From Photobacterium sp. CCB-ST2H9 (GTDB lineage: Bacteria; Pseudomonadota; Gammaproteobacteria; Enterobacterales; Vibrionaceae): a stretch of 64,000 bases of DNA. A program made the translations under genes and the position numbers. Each line of letters begins with the position of its first letter. The first letter of the stretch is position 1. Positions 1 through 7,940 of this stretch are shown piece after piece. The notes under the pieces were generated by a model. The model did no database searches. It had not been told where the DNA came from and saw only the letters and a program-made list of their open reading frames with translations. Where the stretch lies: contig NZ_CP100426.1 of assembly GCF_023151555.2 (NCBI RefSeq), forward strand, positions 930,001 through 994,000, read 5' to 3'.

Positions 1-61
1 AAAATCATTCATGACACAAATATGAATATTGATTTATATCGATCCGACTGAAATAATCTGC

Positions 62-107
62 GTCCTCTTGAGGACAACAGAAAATGTCCTGAGAACGGTC
101 TCTCAGG
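62..107 (+). promoter_or_regulatory. Two small hairpins in the leader of the flavin oxidoreductase gene
   Basis: Two perfect inverted repeats lie just upstream of the first gene: GTCCTC/GAGGAC at 62-75 (2-base spacer) and CCTGAGA/TCTCAGG at 88-107 (6-base loop). They could be operator-like sites or mRNA structures. Neither has a T tail, so simple termination is unlikely. The function is inferred only from position. Confidence 0.3.
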
Positions 108-140
108 AGTTTCTCTATTCACCCGTAAAAGGAATTGCCC

Positions 141-1724
141 GTGTCATCTGTTGCAGAAGAAGCAGAAATCAGCCCATCGATAACGCTGTTCAGCGGTCTT
201 GGTTTTCATGCCCGCGTTGCCAGTCAGGTTGTACAGCCGAAGTCAGCACAAGAATTACAGCAGTGCATTGCGCAGGCTTACCAGAACAAACAACCGGTAT
301 ACCCCATCGGGAAAGGGAACAACTGGGGGTATGGCTGTAAAACCCCGCCGCAAGATGGCTGTACGCTGCTTGATTTGAGTGCGATGAATCAGATTCTGAG
401 TTTTGATGAGGAACTAGGCGTCATTGAAATTGAGCCCGGGGTGACGCAGGGTCAGGTTGCCCGCTATCTTGAAAACACGCCGTGGATGCTCGACTGTACG
501 GGTGCCGGGCCGGATACCAGCATCATGGGCAATGTGCTTGAGCGGGGCTTCGGTCATGGTCCAGTGGGTAACCGCAGTCAGCACTTTACCATCAGCGAAC
601 TGATTCTGGCGGACGGTGAAGTGATCCAACTGAGCCAGAGTTCGCGTTACTGCGGGCGGGCGGGGCTTTCGGCGAACCTCCATGAGCTGTTTACCCAGAA
701 TAATATTGCAGTCATCAGTAAGATGACCTTTGAGCTGATGCGTAAACCAGAATGTAGTTTACGGTGTCTGGTCCGTCTGAAATCGCCCGAACATCTGCCG
801 GATTACATCGACATCATGCGCCGCCTCAAGTCTGAAGGCACCATTGACGGCCTCCCTCATCTGGGAAATACCTACCGCATGCTGACCATGATGGAACGCT
901 TTAACTTCGAACGGTGGGATCCCGCCAAAGGTGCAAATGAAGCCGACATCGCGCGACTCTGTCAGCAGTATCAGCTGACGCCCTGGTCGGGTGCGTTTGT
1001 GATTACCGGCGCCACAGCGATTGCCAAAGCCAAAGCAGCACGGGTGAAAAAACTGCTCAGCCCGATTGCGCAGGTTAATATTGTCAGCCTGAAAAAGCTC
1101 AAGCAGCTGAATCAGATGGCCCAAAAGTTCAGTCCGGTTTTCGGACGTATCGCGATTTACCATCGCTTTCAAAACAGCCTCAGCGATTTCACCGAAATGA
1201 TGGATATGCTGGAAGGTAATCCGAAAGATATGGCGCTGAAAGGCTGTTACTGGCGTTACCGGAAAGACATCCCGGCCAGAATGAATCCGGTGGAAGACGG
1301 CTGCGGATTTTTCTGGGTCGCGCCAGCGCTGCCTTTAATTGGCACTGAAGTTGAGCAATGCATGCGACTCTCTCAGAAAGCCTTCGATGCAGCAGGTTTC
1401 GAGTTTGGTGTTACGCTCACGGCCGTCAACGCTCATCTGTGTCAGGCGATTATCAGTATTTACTATGACACCAGCAACAAAGATGAAATTGAACGGGCCA
1501 CGGCCCTCGCCCGGGATCTCCGTGCGTTATACCGCGCCCACAGCTGGCCTTGCTACCGCCGTGCAGTCGATGAAATGCCATTCGACGGCGAGCAGGAATT
1601 GGAACAGGACGCCCTGAAGCTCCGTCAGCGCATCAAAACCGCATTCGATCCGGATGACATTGTCTCGCCCGGTCGCTACCAACAGAACATCTCTTCCCAC
1701 TTATCCATGGAGCAACAAGGATGA
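141..1724 (+). CDS. FAD-binding oxidoreductase, VAO/4-cresol dehydrogenase type
   Basis: About 527 residues. The N-terminal half has the PCMH-type FAD-binding fold of the vanillyl-alcohol oxidase family, with glycine-rich PIGKGNNWGYG near residue 60 and TGAGPDTSIMGNVLERGFGHG near residue 120. The C-terminal half resembles the FAD-linked oxidase substrate domain and ends FDPDDIVSPGRY, typical of the family. Members oxidise phenols, aryl alcohols or related small molecules; the substrate here cannot be read. I chose the GTG at 141 because AAAAGGA at 127-133 sits 7 bases before it; the TTG at 135 is too close to that site. It overlaps the next gene by ATGA, so the two are probably made together. 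No cytochrome subunit is visible, so an oxidase or another electron acceptor is possible. Confidence 0.85.
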   Translation: MSSVAEEAEISPSITLFSGLGFHARVASQVVQPKSAQELQQCIAQAYQNKQPVYPIGKGNNWGYGCKTPPQDGCTLLDLSAMNQILSFDEELGVIEIEPGVTQGQVARYLENTPWMLDCTGAGPDTSIMGNVLERGFGHGPVGNRSQHFTISELILADGEVIQLSQSSRYCGRAGLSANLHELFTQNNIAVISKMTFELMRKPECSLRCLVRLKSPEHLPDYIDIMRRLKSEGTIDGLPHLGNTYRMLTMMERFNFERWDPAKGANEADIARLCQQYQLTPWSGAFVITGATAIAKAKAARVKKLLSPIAQVNIVSLKKLKQLNQMAQKFSPVFGRIAIYHRFQNSLSDFTEMMDMLEGNPKDMALKGCYWRYRKDIPARMNPVEDGCGFFWVAPALPLIGTEVEQCMRLSQKAFDAAGFEFGVTLTAVNAHLCQAIISIYYDTSNKDEIERATALARDLRALYRAHSWPCYRRAVDEMPFDGEQELEQDALKLRQRIKTAFDPDDIVSPGRYQQNISSHLSMEQQG

Positions 1725-2296
1725 CCCTCCGGTGCAAACGTCTTTCTACCCAGCAGGATTTGCTTGAGTTTGCCGAACATTACCACGCCATTTCCGGCAA
1801 TAGTAATACGGTTGAGTACCTCAGACACCGCTCGTGCGTGAAAGCTTTTTACGATTCAGAAGGAAAAATGTGTGCAGGCTTCACCGTGAACAGCCGTACG
1901 CCCCTGACCTATCTTTCAGATTTGCCGCCTCAGATGGGAGAGCACCCGCTGCAGCTCGCCACCGGAAATATCGTGGAAGGGGGCGGACTCTGGGTAATGC
2001 CCGATCTGAATGATTTTGAGCGAGGCTATGTCTTCATCTATGCCTGCTGGGAAGCCTACCGGATGAAAAAGCGCTATTTCATGAGCGGGGCACGCAACCC
2101 AAAAGTCGCTGCCCGGCAAAAATTCGTCTATCCGCATGTGCTGTATGAAGGACCGACCGAGAAGTTCGATTACGCCTGTATCCTTTACTGCAAGCGCCAG
2201 TACATCCTGATCCAGATTGGCCTGTTTGTTTCTCGCTACTGGATCACACAGCCGCTGAAGAAATTATTCCGGGGGTTGACGCAGCTCAGAACCTGA
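1721..2296 (+). CDS. Unknown protein coupled to the flavin oxidoreductase
   Basis: 191 residues, not recognised with confidence. The start ATG overlaps the stop of the upstream oxidoreductase (ATGA), which implies translational coupling and a shared pathway. The central stretch (GGGLWVMPDLNDFERG, then ACWEAYRMKKRYFMSGARN) has the loose look of a GNAT-type acyltransferase, but I see no secure acetyl-CoA loop. The C-terminal part (IQIGLFVSRYWITQPLKKLFRG) is amphipathic and basic and could touch a membrane. A tailoring partner of the oxidoreductase is a reasonable guess and no more. Confidence 0.7.
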   Translation: MTLRCKRLSTQQDLLEFAEHYHAISGNSNTVEYLRHRSCVKAFYDSEGKMCAGFTVNSRTPLTYLSDLPPQMGEHPLQLATGNIVEGGGLWVMPDLNDFERGYVFIYACWEAYRMKKRYFMSGARNPKVAARQKFVYPHVLYEGPTEKFDYACILYCKRQYILIQIGLFVSRYWITQPLKKLFRGLTQLRT

Positions 2297-2310
2297 CCAT
2301 GGTTTCGCTC

Positions 2311-2341
2311 CCCCCTTTGTCAGCCACAAAAGCAAAGGGGG
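2311..2341. terminator. Hairpin between convergent genes
   Basis: A 9-bp perfect stem, CCCCCTTTG at 2311-2319 with CAAAGGGGG at 2333-2341, lies between the stop of the 191-residue gene and the 3' end of the chemoreceptor gene. There is no long T tract on either side, so it is a weak terminator candidate. Confidence 0.4.
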
Positions 2342-2366
2342 TTATCAACGCCCTGCCGGTGCCCGG

Positions 2367-4386
2367 CTAGCTCACTTTAAATCGGCTGACTTTCAGGGCC
2401 AGCTCTTCCTGCTTAGCCAGCAATGCATTGATCGTACTTTCACTCTGATGAATATTCTGATGTGTACTGTCACACAGTTCCTGAAGATTCGAGACGCTGG
2501 ACACCACATCATTCGCGACCCGCTCCTGCTCAGAAATTGCAGAAACCGTTTGCTGGTTCATCTCGGTGAGCCGGTTGATTTCCAGTGCAACGCGGTGGAG
2601 CGATTCCTCAGCCAGTTCTGCAATATTGGTTGTCTGGCTGCCTTTCGTCATCCCTTCATTCATCACACGCACCGAATCATCAGCGCTTTGACGCAGTTTC
2701 AGCATACTTTCCTGAATCATACTGGTGCTGTCCTGTGTCCGGATCGCCAGGGACCGAACTTCGTCGGCCACGACGGCAAAACCACGCCCTTGATCACCGG
2801 CTCTGGCCGCTTCAATCGCTGCGTTCAGCGCCAGCAAGTTTGTTTGTTCAGCAATGCCGTTGATGTCATCCAGAATCGGTTCGATATTCGTGACATGATT
2901 TTTGAGGGCATTGATCGTTTCCGTTCCCCGGGCGACTTCCGTGACCAGTTCGCTGACCGCAACTGACGCTTCGCGGACACTATTGAGGGTGTTCTGGGTA
3001 TCGTTGTCGATTGATGCAACAGACTGATCCACATCCCGGGCACTGCTGGCGACTTGTGTGGAGTTATTGGCCATTTCTTCTGTCGCCGACGCAATCGCCT
3101 TCACTTCAATGGTCTGTTCCTTCACCGAGTCCGTCGTCAGATGAAACGTGTGGGAAAGATCGGCCGCAGCCCCGCGCACCGTCTCGATCGACTGATTGAT
3201 TTCATCGACAAGTACCTGAACTTTGGCAATGAATTTATCAACGGAATTGCCGAGCTGACCAAATTCATCCTGTGACGCGATGCCGACGCGGCGTGTCAAA
3301 TCTCCGTTGCCGTCCGAGATATCGTTCATTCTTTCAATTAAACGCTCAACCGGAGACAAAATCTGTCTGCATAAAATCCAGCCCAGAATGATGACCATCC
3401 CCAAGGCACCGACGATGACGGCTTTGAATACAGAAGCTGCGACAGCACTCTCTTTCAAAGTCTCAACCGCCTGCTGCTCCACCATGCTGTCGGCATAGGC
3501 TTCCATTTCAGAAATAAAACTCAAAAACGCTTGAGAGGTCGTGTTGTACTCTGCAAACCGCGCCCGGTATTGCCGGTAAGCTTCAATGACTTCTGTGGTC
3601 GCCTTTTCATGCTGGCTGTTTAACTGCTGAAAAACATCGGTATAGGTTCGCTCTCCCCAATCGCCCCCCCACGGCCACATCAAACAGTCCCGTCGAGAAC
3701 ATGGCTGCATTCGCTTCTTTCTGGAATTGAGCCGCCTGTTCTATCTTTGCCTGTTGCATCTGGTCATCCTCGCCATCCAGCAGACGCTGTGTCTGATAGA
3801 GTTTCCAGAGCAATCCGATATTAGATTCCATCGCACCATCAGCGGCATGCCAGCGCGTCTGAACATCCTCACGCCAGGTCAGCAATTTGTCGGGTTCTTG
3901 CTCCAGTGCTTCAACCGCATGATCCCCAAGTGCTTCATATTTTTCACCAAAATCCACCAGCCGTGTTGTTGCCTGATCATAGGCCTTTTTCGCTGCATTA
4001 TATTGATGAAAAACGTCAATCAACTCGTTCCGTTGCGCCTGATACTGACGATTGAGGCGCGTAAATTGTTGCGCTCGCTGCTCTCCCAGTAATCCCGCCT
4101 CAATCATCCGGGAGGAAGCTTCATTCGCCCCTTCAATCGCCTTGTTCAGATCTTTTTCAACCGCAGCAAGGTCGGCGCCAAAAATGAGGTTTTTCACTGC
4201 TAACATTTGCGCTTCGATTTCAATCGATGTCTCCATTGCACCATCTGCCGTATTCCATGCCGCACCGATAATGTAATTGAGCGATGACGAACTTGACGAG
4301 AGAGCCCTGACCGCAAACAGACTGACAGCGGCCACCACGAATCCGACAAATCCAAAAGTTACAAAAACTTTTGCTTTTACTCTCAT
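2367..4386 (-). pseudogene. Methyl-accepting chemotaxis protein, split by a frameshift
   Basis: The two halves of one transmembrane chemoreceptor lie in different frames. The 5' part (ATG at 4384-4386, MRVKAKVF...) has a first membrane helix, then a helical sensor with two related halves, each marked by W-x-(T/A)ADGAMES/T. It runs out of frame at a run of seven C on the + strand (3664-3670). The 3' part, open from that point to 2367, continues the sensor ([13 protein letters not shown]), a second membrane helix ([17 protein letters not shown]), a HAMP linker ([17 protein letters not shown]) and the conserved signalling hairpin ([20 protein letters not shown]). Removing one G would restore a single protein of about 670 residues. 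Sequencing error, a real mutation or a phase-variable tract are all possible. The sensor suggests a small-molecule ligand, which is unknown. Confidence 0.85.
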
Positions 4387-4799
4387 AGGAACCAACCCCT
4401 TGTCCAAAATGTTGGTGATCACCAAAGAATGCAATACGGAAACAGCAACATACGCAACAGAGTGAGCATGATGACTTAGAGTCTAGCCTAAAAATTTCAC
4501 CGCGCGTTTCTTCGTCCCGGTTTAAGATTTTTTTGGAAGTGAACACAGAGATGAGGCCGGTAAACGTCTGAAGGAAAATGGATCGCTGTCATTGAGCCAT
4601 TGAGAACGAATTCAAAACATTGAAATAAAGTGAGTCTCAGGCCCAAAAAATTCAAAGCCGCTGTTTTTTGACAAATCCCACTATTCCCAAAATTTTTCAC
4701 GCTTATTTGTGTACATGGCTGCATATGGCTTTATGATAGCGCCACCGATTCACTGAAAGTGTTTTCGCTTTCCCCAACACAAACAAAAGGAGGATATTT
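4387..4799. other. Intergenic region between chemoreceptor and ABC-F leader
   Basis: About 410 bases with no convincing gene. A possible promoter reading toward the ABC-F gene is TTGTGT at 4707-4712 and TATGAT at 4732-4737 (19-base spacing, a little long). TTGACA at 4668-4673 is another candidate -35 without a good -10. The chemoreceptor promoter must also lie here but I cannot place it. Confidence 0.35.
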
Positions 4800-4880
4800 A
4801 TGTCGCAGTGGTGTTCAATCAACTCACGCTTATTTGGTATTTATGTCCGCTCAAGAGTTTCAGAGATCGCGCTGCGATAA
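4800..4880 (+). CDS. 26-residue leader ORF upstream of ABC-F gene
   Basis: A short ORF starting MSQWCSINSR and ending VSEIALR has a near-perfect ribosome binding site, AAGGAGG at 4787-4793, six bases before the ATG. It is much better placed for initiation than the downstream ABC-F gene. Its last codons fall inside one arm of an 8-bp stem (CGCTCAAG 4848-4855 with CTTGAGCG 4887-4894), so ribosome position would alter mRNA folding. Antibiotic-responsive ABC-F genes are commonly controlled by such leader peptides; that this one is so controlled is inferred. Confidence 0.6.
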   Translation: MSQWCSINSRLFGIYVRSRVSEIALR

Positions 4881-4937
4881 TCTCGACTTGAGCGAAATAT
4901 TTACGACCGACTTGTAGCGTCAACCCGAGTTTTTTCC
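4848..4937 (+). promoter_or_regulatory. Possible attenuator stem and T-run in ABC-F leader
   Basis: CGCTCAAG at 4848-4855 pairs perfectly with CTTGAGCG at 4887-4894, spanning the stop codon of the leader ORF. The heptamer CGACTTG occurs twice (4884-4890 and again about 25 bases on), which would allow a competing fold. A run of six T follows at about 4931-4936. The arrangement resembles an attenuator, but I could not draw a clean terminator stem directly before the T-run. Confidence 0.35.
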
Positions 4938-4940
4938 CTC

Positions 4941-4997
4941 ATGCTCGAAGAATTATTGTCAGCTTTGACAACGGCCTTTTGCGCCCAAAATTCTTGA
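4941..4997 (+). CDS. Possible second 18-residue leader ORF
   Basis: An ATG at 4941 opens a short frame (MLEELLSALTTAFCAQNS) that stops seven bases before the ABC-F start. It has no strong ribosome binding site. Since the ABC-F gene also lacks a good site (only GAGAAC), translation of this ORF could feed ribosomes into the ABC-F start. It may equally be chance. Confidence 0.3.
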   Translation: MLEELLSALTTAFCAQNS

Positions 4998-5004
4998 GAA
5001 CATA

Positions 5005-6765
5005 ATGAGTACTTTTTTAACTGCACAATCCCTGACTCTTTCCTATTCCTCCGCGTCACTTTTTAAAGACCTAAGCCTGACCATTCACCGCGGCGATAAA
5101 ATCGGTCTGATCGGTCATAACGGCTGCGGCAAAAGCTCGCTGTTAAAGCTGCTCGACGGACAACTGGAGGCCAGTCACGGACAGATTGCAAAAGCCAATT
5201 CCTGCCTGATGCGCTATGTAGAACAGCACATTCCACACACCTTGCAGGCCACAACGGTGCTCTCCGCGCTGTCAGAAATGCTGACGGAGGATGAGTACTG
5301 GCGGGCAGAACTGCTGCTGGATGAACTCGGCTTCAGTCCTTCGGAATGGCACATGCCCGTCGCCCACTGCAGCGGCGGCCAGCAGATGCGATTGCTGCTG
5401 GCACGCGCCATCATCCACCAGCCGGATTTACTGTTGCTGGATGAGCCAAGCAACCATCTGGATTTACCTGCCTTACTCTGGCTGGAGCAATTTTTATCCT
5501 CCTGGAGAGGCGCGTTCATCCTGGTGTCCCACGATCAAACCTTGCTGGATGCGGTCACCAACACCACCTGGGTCATGCGCGATCAGGCGCTGCATCATTT
5601 TGCCTTGCCTTGTTCGCTGGCCCGGGCCGCCCTGAAAGAAAAAGATGAAGCGGACAGGCTGCGGCATCTCAGCGAACAAAAAGAGATCGACCGGATTGCC
5701 AAAAGTGCAAAACGGCTCGCGACTTGGGGCAAGGTTTATGACAACGAAGACCTGGCCCGCAAAGCAAAAACGATGCTGGCGAGAAAAGAGCGCTTAGAGG
5801 AGGAACAGACAGAACTGAGTGAAGGCACGCCCTGGACACTCACCCTTCAGGGGGAAACACTGCCGGCAAACCGCCTGGTTGAAATCACGCCATTTTCGGT
5901 CAAACCCCTGGCGGTAAAATCAGCAGCCGAAACCGGACCGGGTCAAGTCAGCTTGTTTGAAATCGGCGATATGCGCATCAAAAGTGGTGACCGCATTGCA
6001 GTCATTGGCAGTAATGGCTGTGGTAAATCGACCCTGCTCAACCAGCTGTACAACATCTATCAGGCATCGGAAGACTCACAAAGCACACCACAAGCGGTGA
6101 CTTTTCACGATCGCTGCCGGTTAGGTTACTACGACCAAACCCAGCAGCAGCTCCGCGATCAGGACACCATCAGTGATGCTTTGTTGTCTTTCGGTTCACT
6201 CAGTACAGAACAGTGCAAACGAGCGCTGATCAGTGCCGGTTTTGCGTATGTAAGACACCAGCAAACCGTGGCATCACTCAGTGGTGGTGAACGGGCTCGC
6301 CTGCTGTTTGTCGGGCTCACATTAGCCCGATACCATTTACTGTTTCTGGATGAGCCGACCAACCACCTCGACATGGAAGGCAAAGAAGCGCTGATTGAGA
6401 CCCTGAATCAGTTTGAAGGTGCAACCTTACTGGTGAGCCACGACCGCAGCCTGATTGAGCAAAGCTGTAACCGGTTCTGGCTGATTCAGCATGGCGTGCT
6501 GACGGAATATCTGTCTCCTGAAGCGGTGTATCAGCAACTGTCGTCTCAGCCATCACAGCCTGCTGTTCATGCTGAACCGGGTGAAACCGGTGCGGAACCG
6601 TCTGAAACCGGCACAGCAATGAGTGACGAAGAACAGCTGCTGGACCGGCTGATCACACTGGAAACCTTGCTGGAAGAGGATCTGAACCGGCGGCCAAAGC
6701 ATCAGAAGCCACACCTGCAACAACAGTGGCGGGCTGAAATCGCCCGGCTCAATACCCTGATCTAA
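5005..6765 (+). CDS. ABC-F family ATPase (ribosome-associated)
   Basis: 586 residues with two ABC ATPase domains and no membrane segment, the mark of the ABC-F class. Domain 1 has Walker A GHNGCGKSS (about residue 38), signature SGGQQMRLLLARA and Walker B LLLLDEPSNHLD. The charged helical linker follows (about residues 210-275, KEKDEADRLRHLSEQKE onward). Domain 2 has GSNGCGKST, LSGGERARLLF and LLFLDEPTNHLD. A short coiled tail closes the protein. ABC-F proteins bind the ribosomal E site; some rescue antibiotic-stalled ribosomes and others tune translation. The leader ORF upstream favours an inducible, protective role, but a resistance function cannot be claimed from sequence. It is not obviously EttA, Uup or YheS. 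Confidence 0.9.
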   Translation: MSTFLTAQSLTLSYSSASLFKDLSLTIHRGDKIGLIGHNGCGKSSLLKLLDGQLEASHGQIAKANSCLMRYVEQHIPHTLQATTVLSALSEMLTEDEYWRAELLLDELGFSPSEWHMPVAHCSGGQQMRLLLARAIIHQPDLLLLDEPSNHLDLPALLWLEQFLSSWRGAFILVSHDQTLLDAVTNTTWVMRDQALHHFALPCSLARAALKEKDEADRLRHLSEQKEIDRIAKSAKRLATWGKVYDNEDLARKAKTMLARKERLEEEQTELSEGTPWTLTLQGETLPANRLVEITPFSVKPLAVKSAAETGPGQVSLFEIGDMRIKSGDRIAVIGSNGCGKSTLLNQLYNIYQASEDSQSTPQAVTFHDRCRLGYYDQTQQQLRDQDTISDALLSFGSLSTEQCKRALISAGFAYVRHQQTVASLSGGERARLLFVGLTLARYHLLFLDEPTNHLDMEGKEALIETLNQFEGATLLVSHDRSLIEQSCNRFWLIQHGVLTEYLSPEAVYQQLSSQPSQPAVHAEPGETGAEPSETGTAMSDEEQLLDRLITLETLLEEDLNRRPKHQKPHLQQQWRAEIARLNTLI

Positions 6766-6794
6766 AGCACCTTGATCTAAAAAGATAAGCAGCC

Positions 6795-6819
6795 CCGGGG
6801 CAATTGGAGATTGCCCCGG
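6795..6819. terminator. Hairpin between ABC-F gene and minus-strand membrane protein
   Basis: A 10-bp stem, CCGGGGCAAT at 6795-6804 with ATTGCCCCGG at 6810-6819, has a 5-base loop. Read on the minus strand it is followed by CTGCTTATCTTTTT, so it is a better terminator for the membrane protein gene than for the ABC-F gene. Confidence 0.55.
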
Positions 6820-6872
6820 ATTAATGACGAAAACTGGCTTTGACGCCTCACCGATTATTTCTTCCCTACCGG

Positions 6873-7649
6873 CTATTCCGTACCCATGCTACTCCGGAGA
6901 TCAATCATCGACTGCTGGCTGACAATAATGAGGCCTTTCTGAGGACGATTGAGATCAACAACCAGCGTCACCAGGACAGCAAAAGCGAGCACTAAAGGGA
7001 TCACGGCAATCAGCCTCCGGTTCCCGGTGTAACCAACCTGAGTCCCCAGCGCGATCATGGCAAGGGCGGTGATTGCAGCCAACGCAATCCAGATACTGAG
7101 CGGAATCCGGTTCCGCAATGCAGCCGTCACCCTTTTTTCATGCATATCAATCACTTCATTTGTAGCCTGGACCATCAGTGATGTCATGGGGCTTGGATTT
7201 TCGATGGCAGCGGAAGAGACCTCTTTCCATAAAAGACGATGGATTTCAGTAGATTTTTCTAAGGCCAGGTTGATGTCACTGCCTTGGACGGCATTGAGGC
7301 GAATATCGACATATTCTCTTAAGAGCCGTCTCACCGCTGTGGCAGATTTTTCATCCAGCAAATCGGCTCTTAAATAGGCGGTACCAATAATATTGGCTTC
7401 TTCGAGCACATTATTCCGTCTGAGCTCGTGCTGAGAAGATGCAATCGAAAAGGTAAAGGCAAGCACAAAAGCCAGCATGCCCAGTAACCCGCCCACCATT
7501 GATCCCAGTGTACTGGGGGCAGCCTTGTCCTTCCGCATATGGGCGTGGTAGCCAAACTGAAAACCTATTTCGCAGAAAATCAGCATGAACAGCGCAATGC
7601 CGATAAAGATCAGAGAGATAGGCAAAGATTCTAAAAAACCGACTTTCAT
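6873..7649 (-). CDS. Bestrophin-like (DUF4239) membrane protein
   Basis: 258 residues. Four membrane segments are visible: two at the N-terminus (LIFIGIALFMLIFCEIGF; GLLGMLAFVLAFTFSIA), a soluble helical middle with LRRNNVLEEANIIGTAYLRADLL, then two more (IWIALAAITALAMIAL; LIAVIPLVLAFAVLVTLVV). The order and the EANxIGTAYLR motif match DUF4239, a family distantly related to bestrophin channels. An ion-channel role is a family-level guess. It stands alone on its strand and ends before a hairpin. Confidence 0.75.
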   Translation of the reverse strand: MKVGFLESLPISLIFIGIALFMLIFCEIGFQFGYHAHMRKDKAAPSTLGSMVGGLLGMLAFVLAFTFSIASSQHELRRNNVLEEANIIGTAYLRADLLDEKSATAVRRLLREYVDIRLNAVQGSDINLALEKSTEIHRLLWKEVSSAAIENPSPMTSLMVQATNEVIDMHEKRVTAALRNRIPLSIWIALAAITALAMIALGTQVGYTGNRRLIAVIPLVLAFAVLVTLVVDLNRPQKGLIIVSQQSMIDLRSSMGTE

Positions 7650-7844
7650 ATACCACCCCGGTCACTTCAGCTGTGAATACCTGACGACCACCGCTCGCGT
7701 CCGTCAGCCACTGAGTCAGCCACACTTTTAATTAAGCATATGTCGCAAATGCCATAAAGGAAGCACAGTCACTGAGAACCTGATAAATAGGTACTGTGAG
7801 CGCGGAAACCACAAATAAGGAAAGGTGGACGGGTTGGTGATGCA

Positions 7845-7880
7845 AAATAAAAAACGGCCCTGAGGACAAAGGGCCGTTTC
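7845..7880 (-). terminator. Rho-independent terminator of the alkaline phosphatase gene
   Basis: Stem AAACGGCCC at 7852-7860 with GGGCCGTTT at 7871-7879, 10-base loop. On the minus strand the stem is followed by TTTTATTTTGC, giving a good T tail just downstream of the phosphatase stop. Confidence 0.8.
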
Positions 7881-7940
7881 AATCTTTGATGGTGATGTAT
7901 GCAGCTGAACTGACCTGAGGTCTGAATCCTCAGCAGATCC

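Noticed and set aside
4497..4724. 75-residue minus-strand ORF upstream of the chemoreceptor gene
   Set aside because: No ribosome site and no recognisable features; sits in an AT-rich promoter region.
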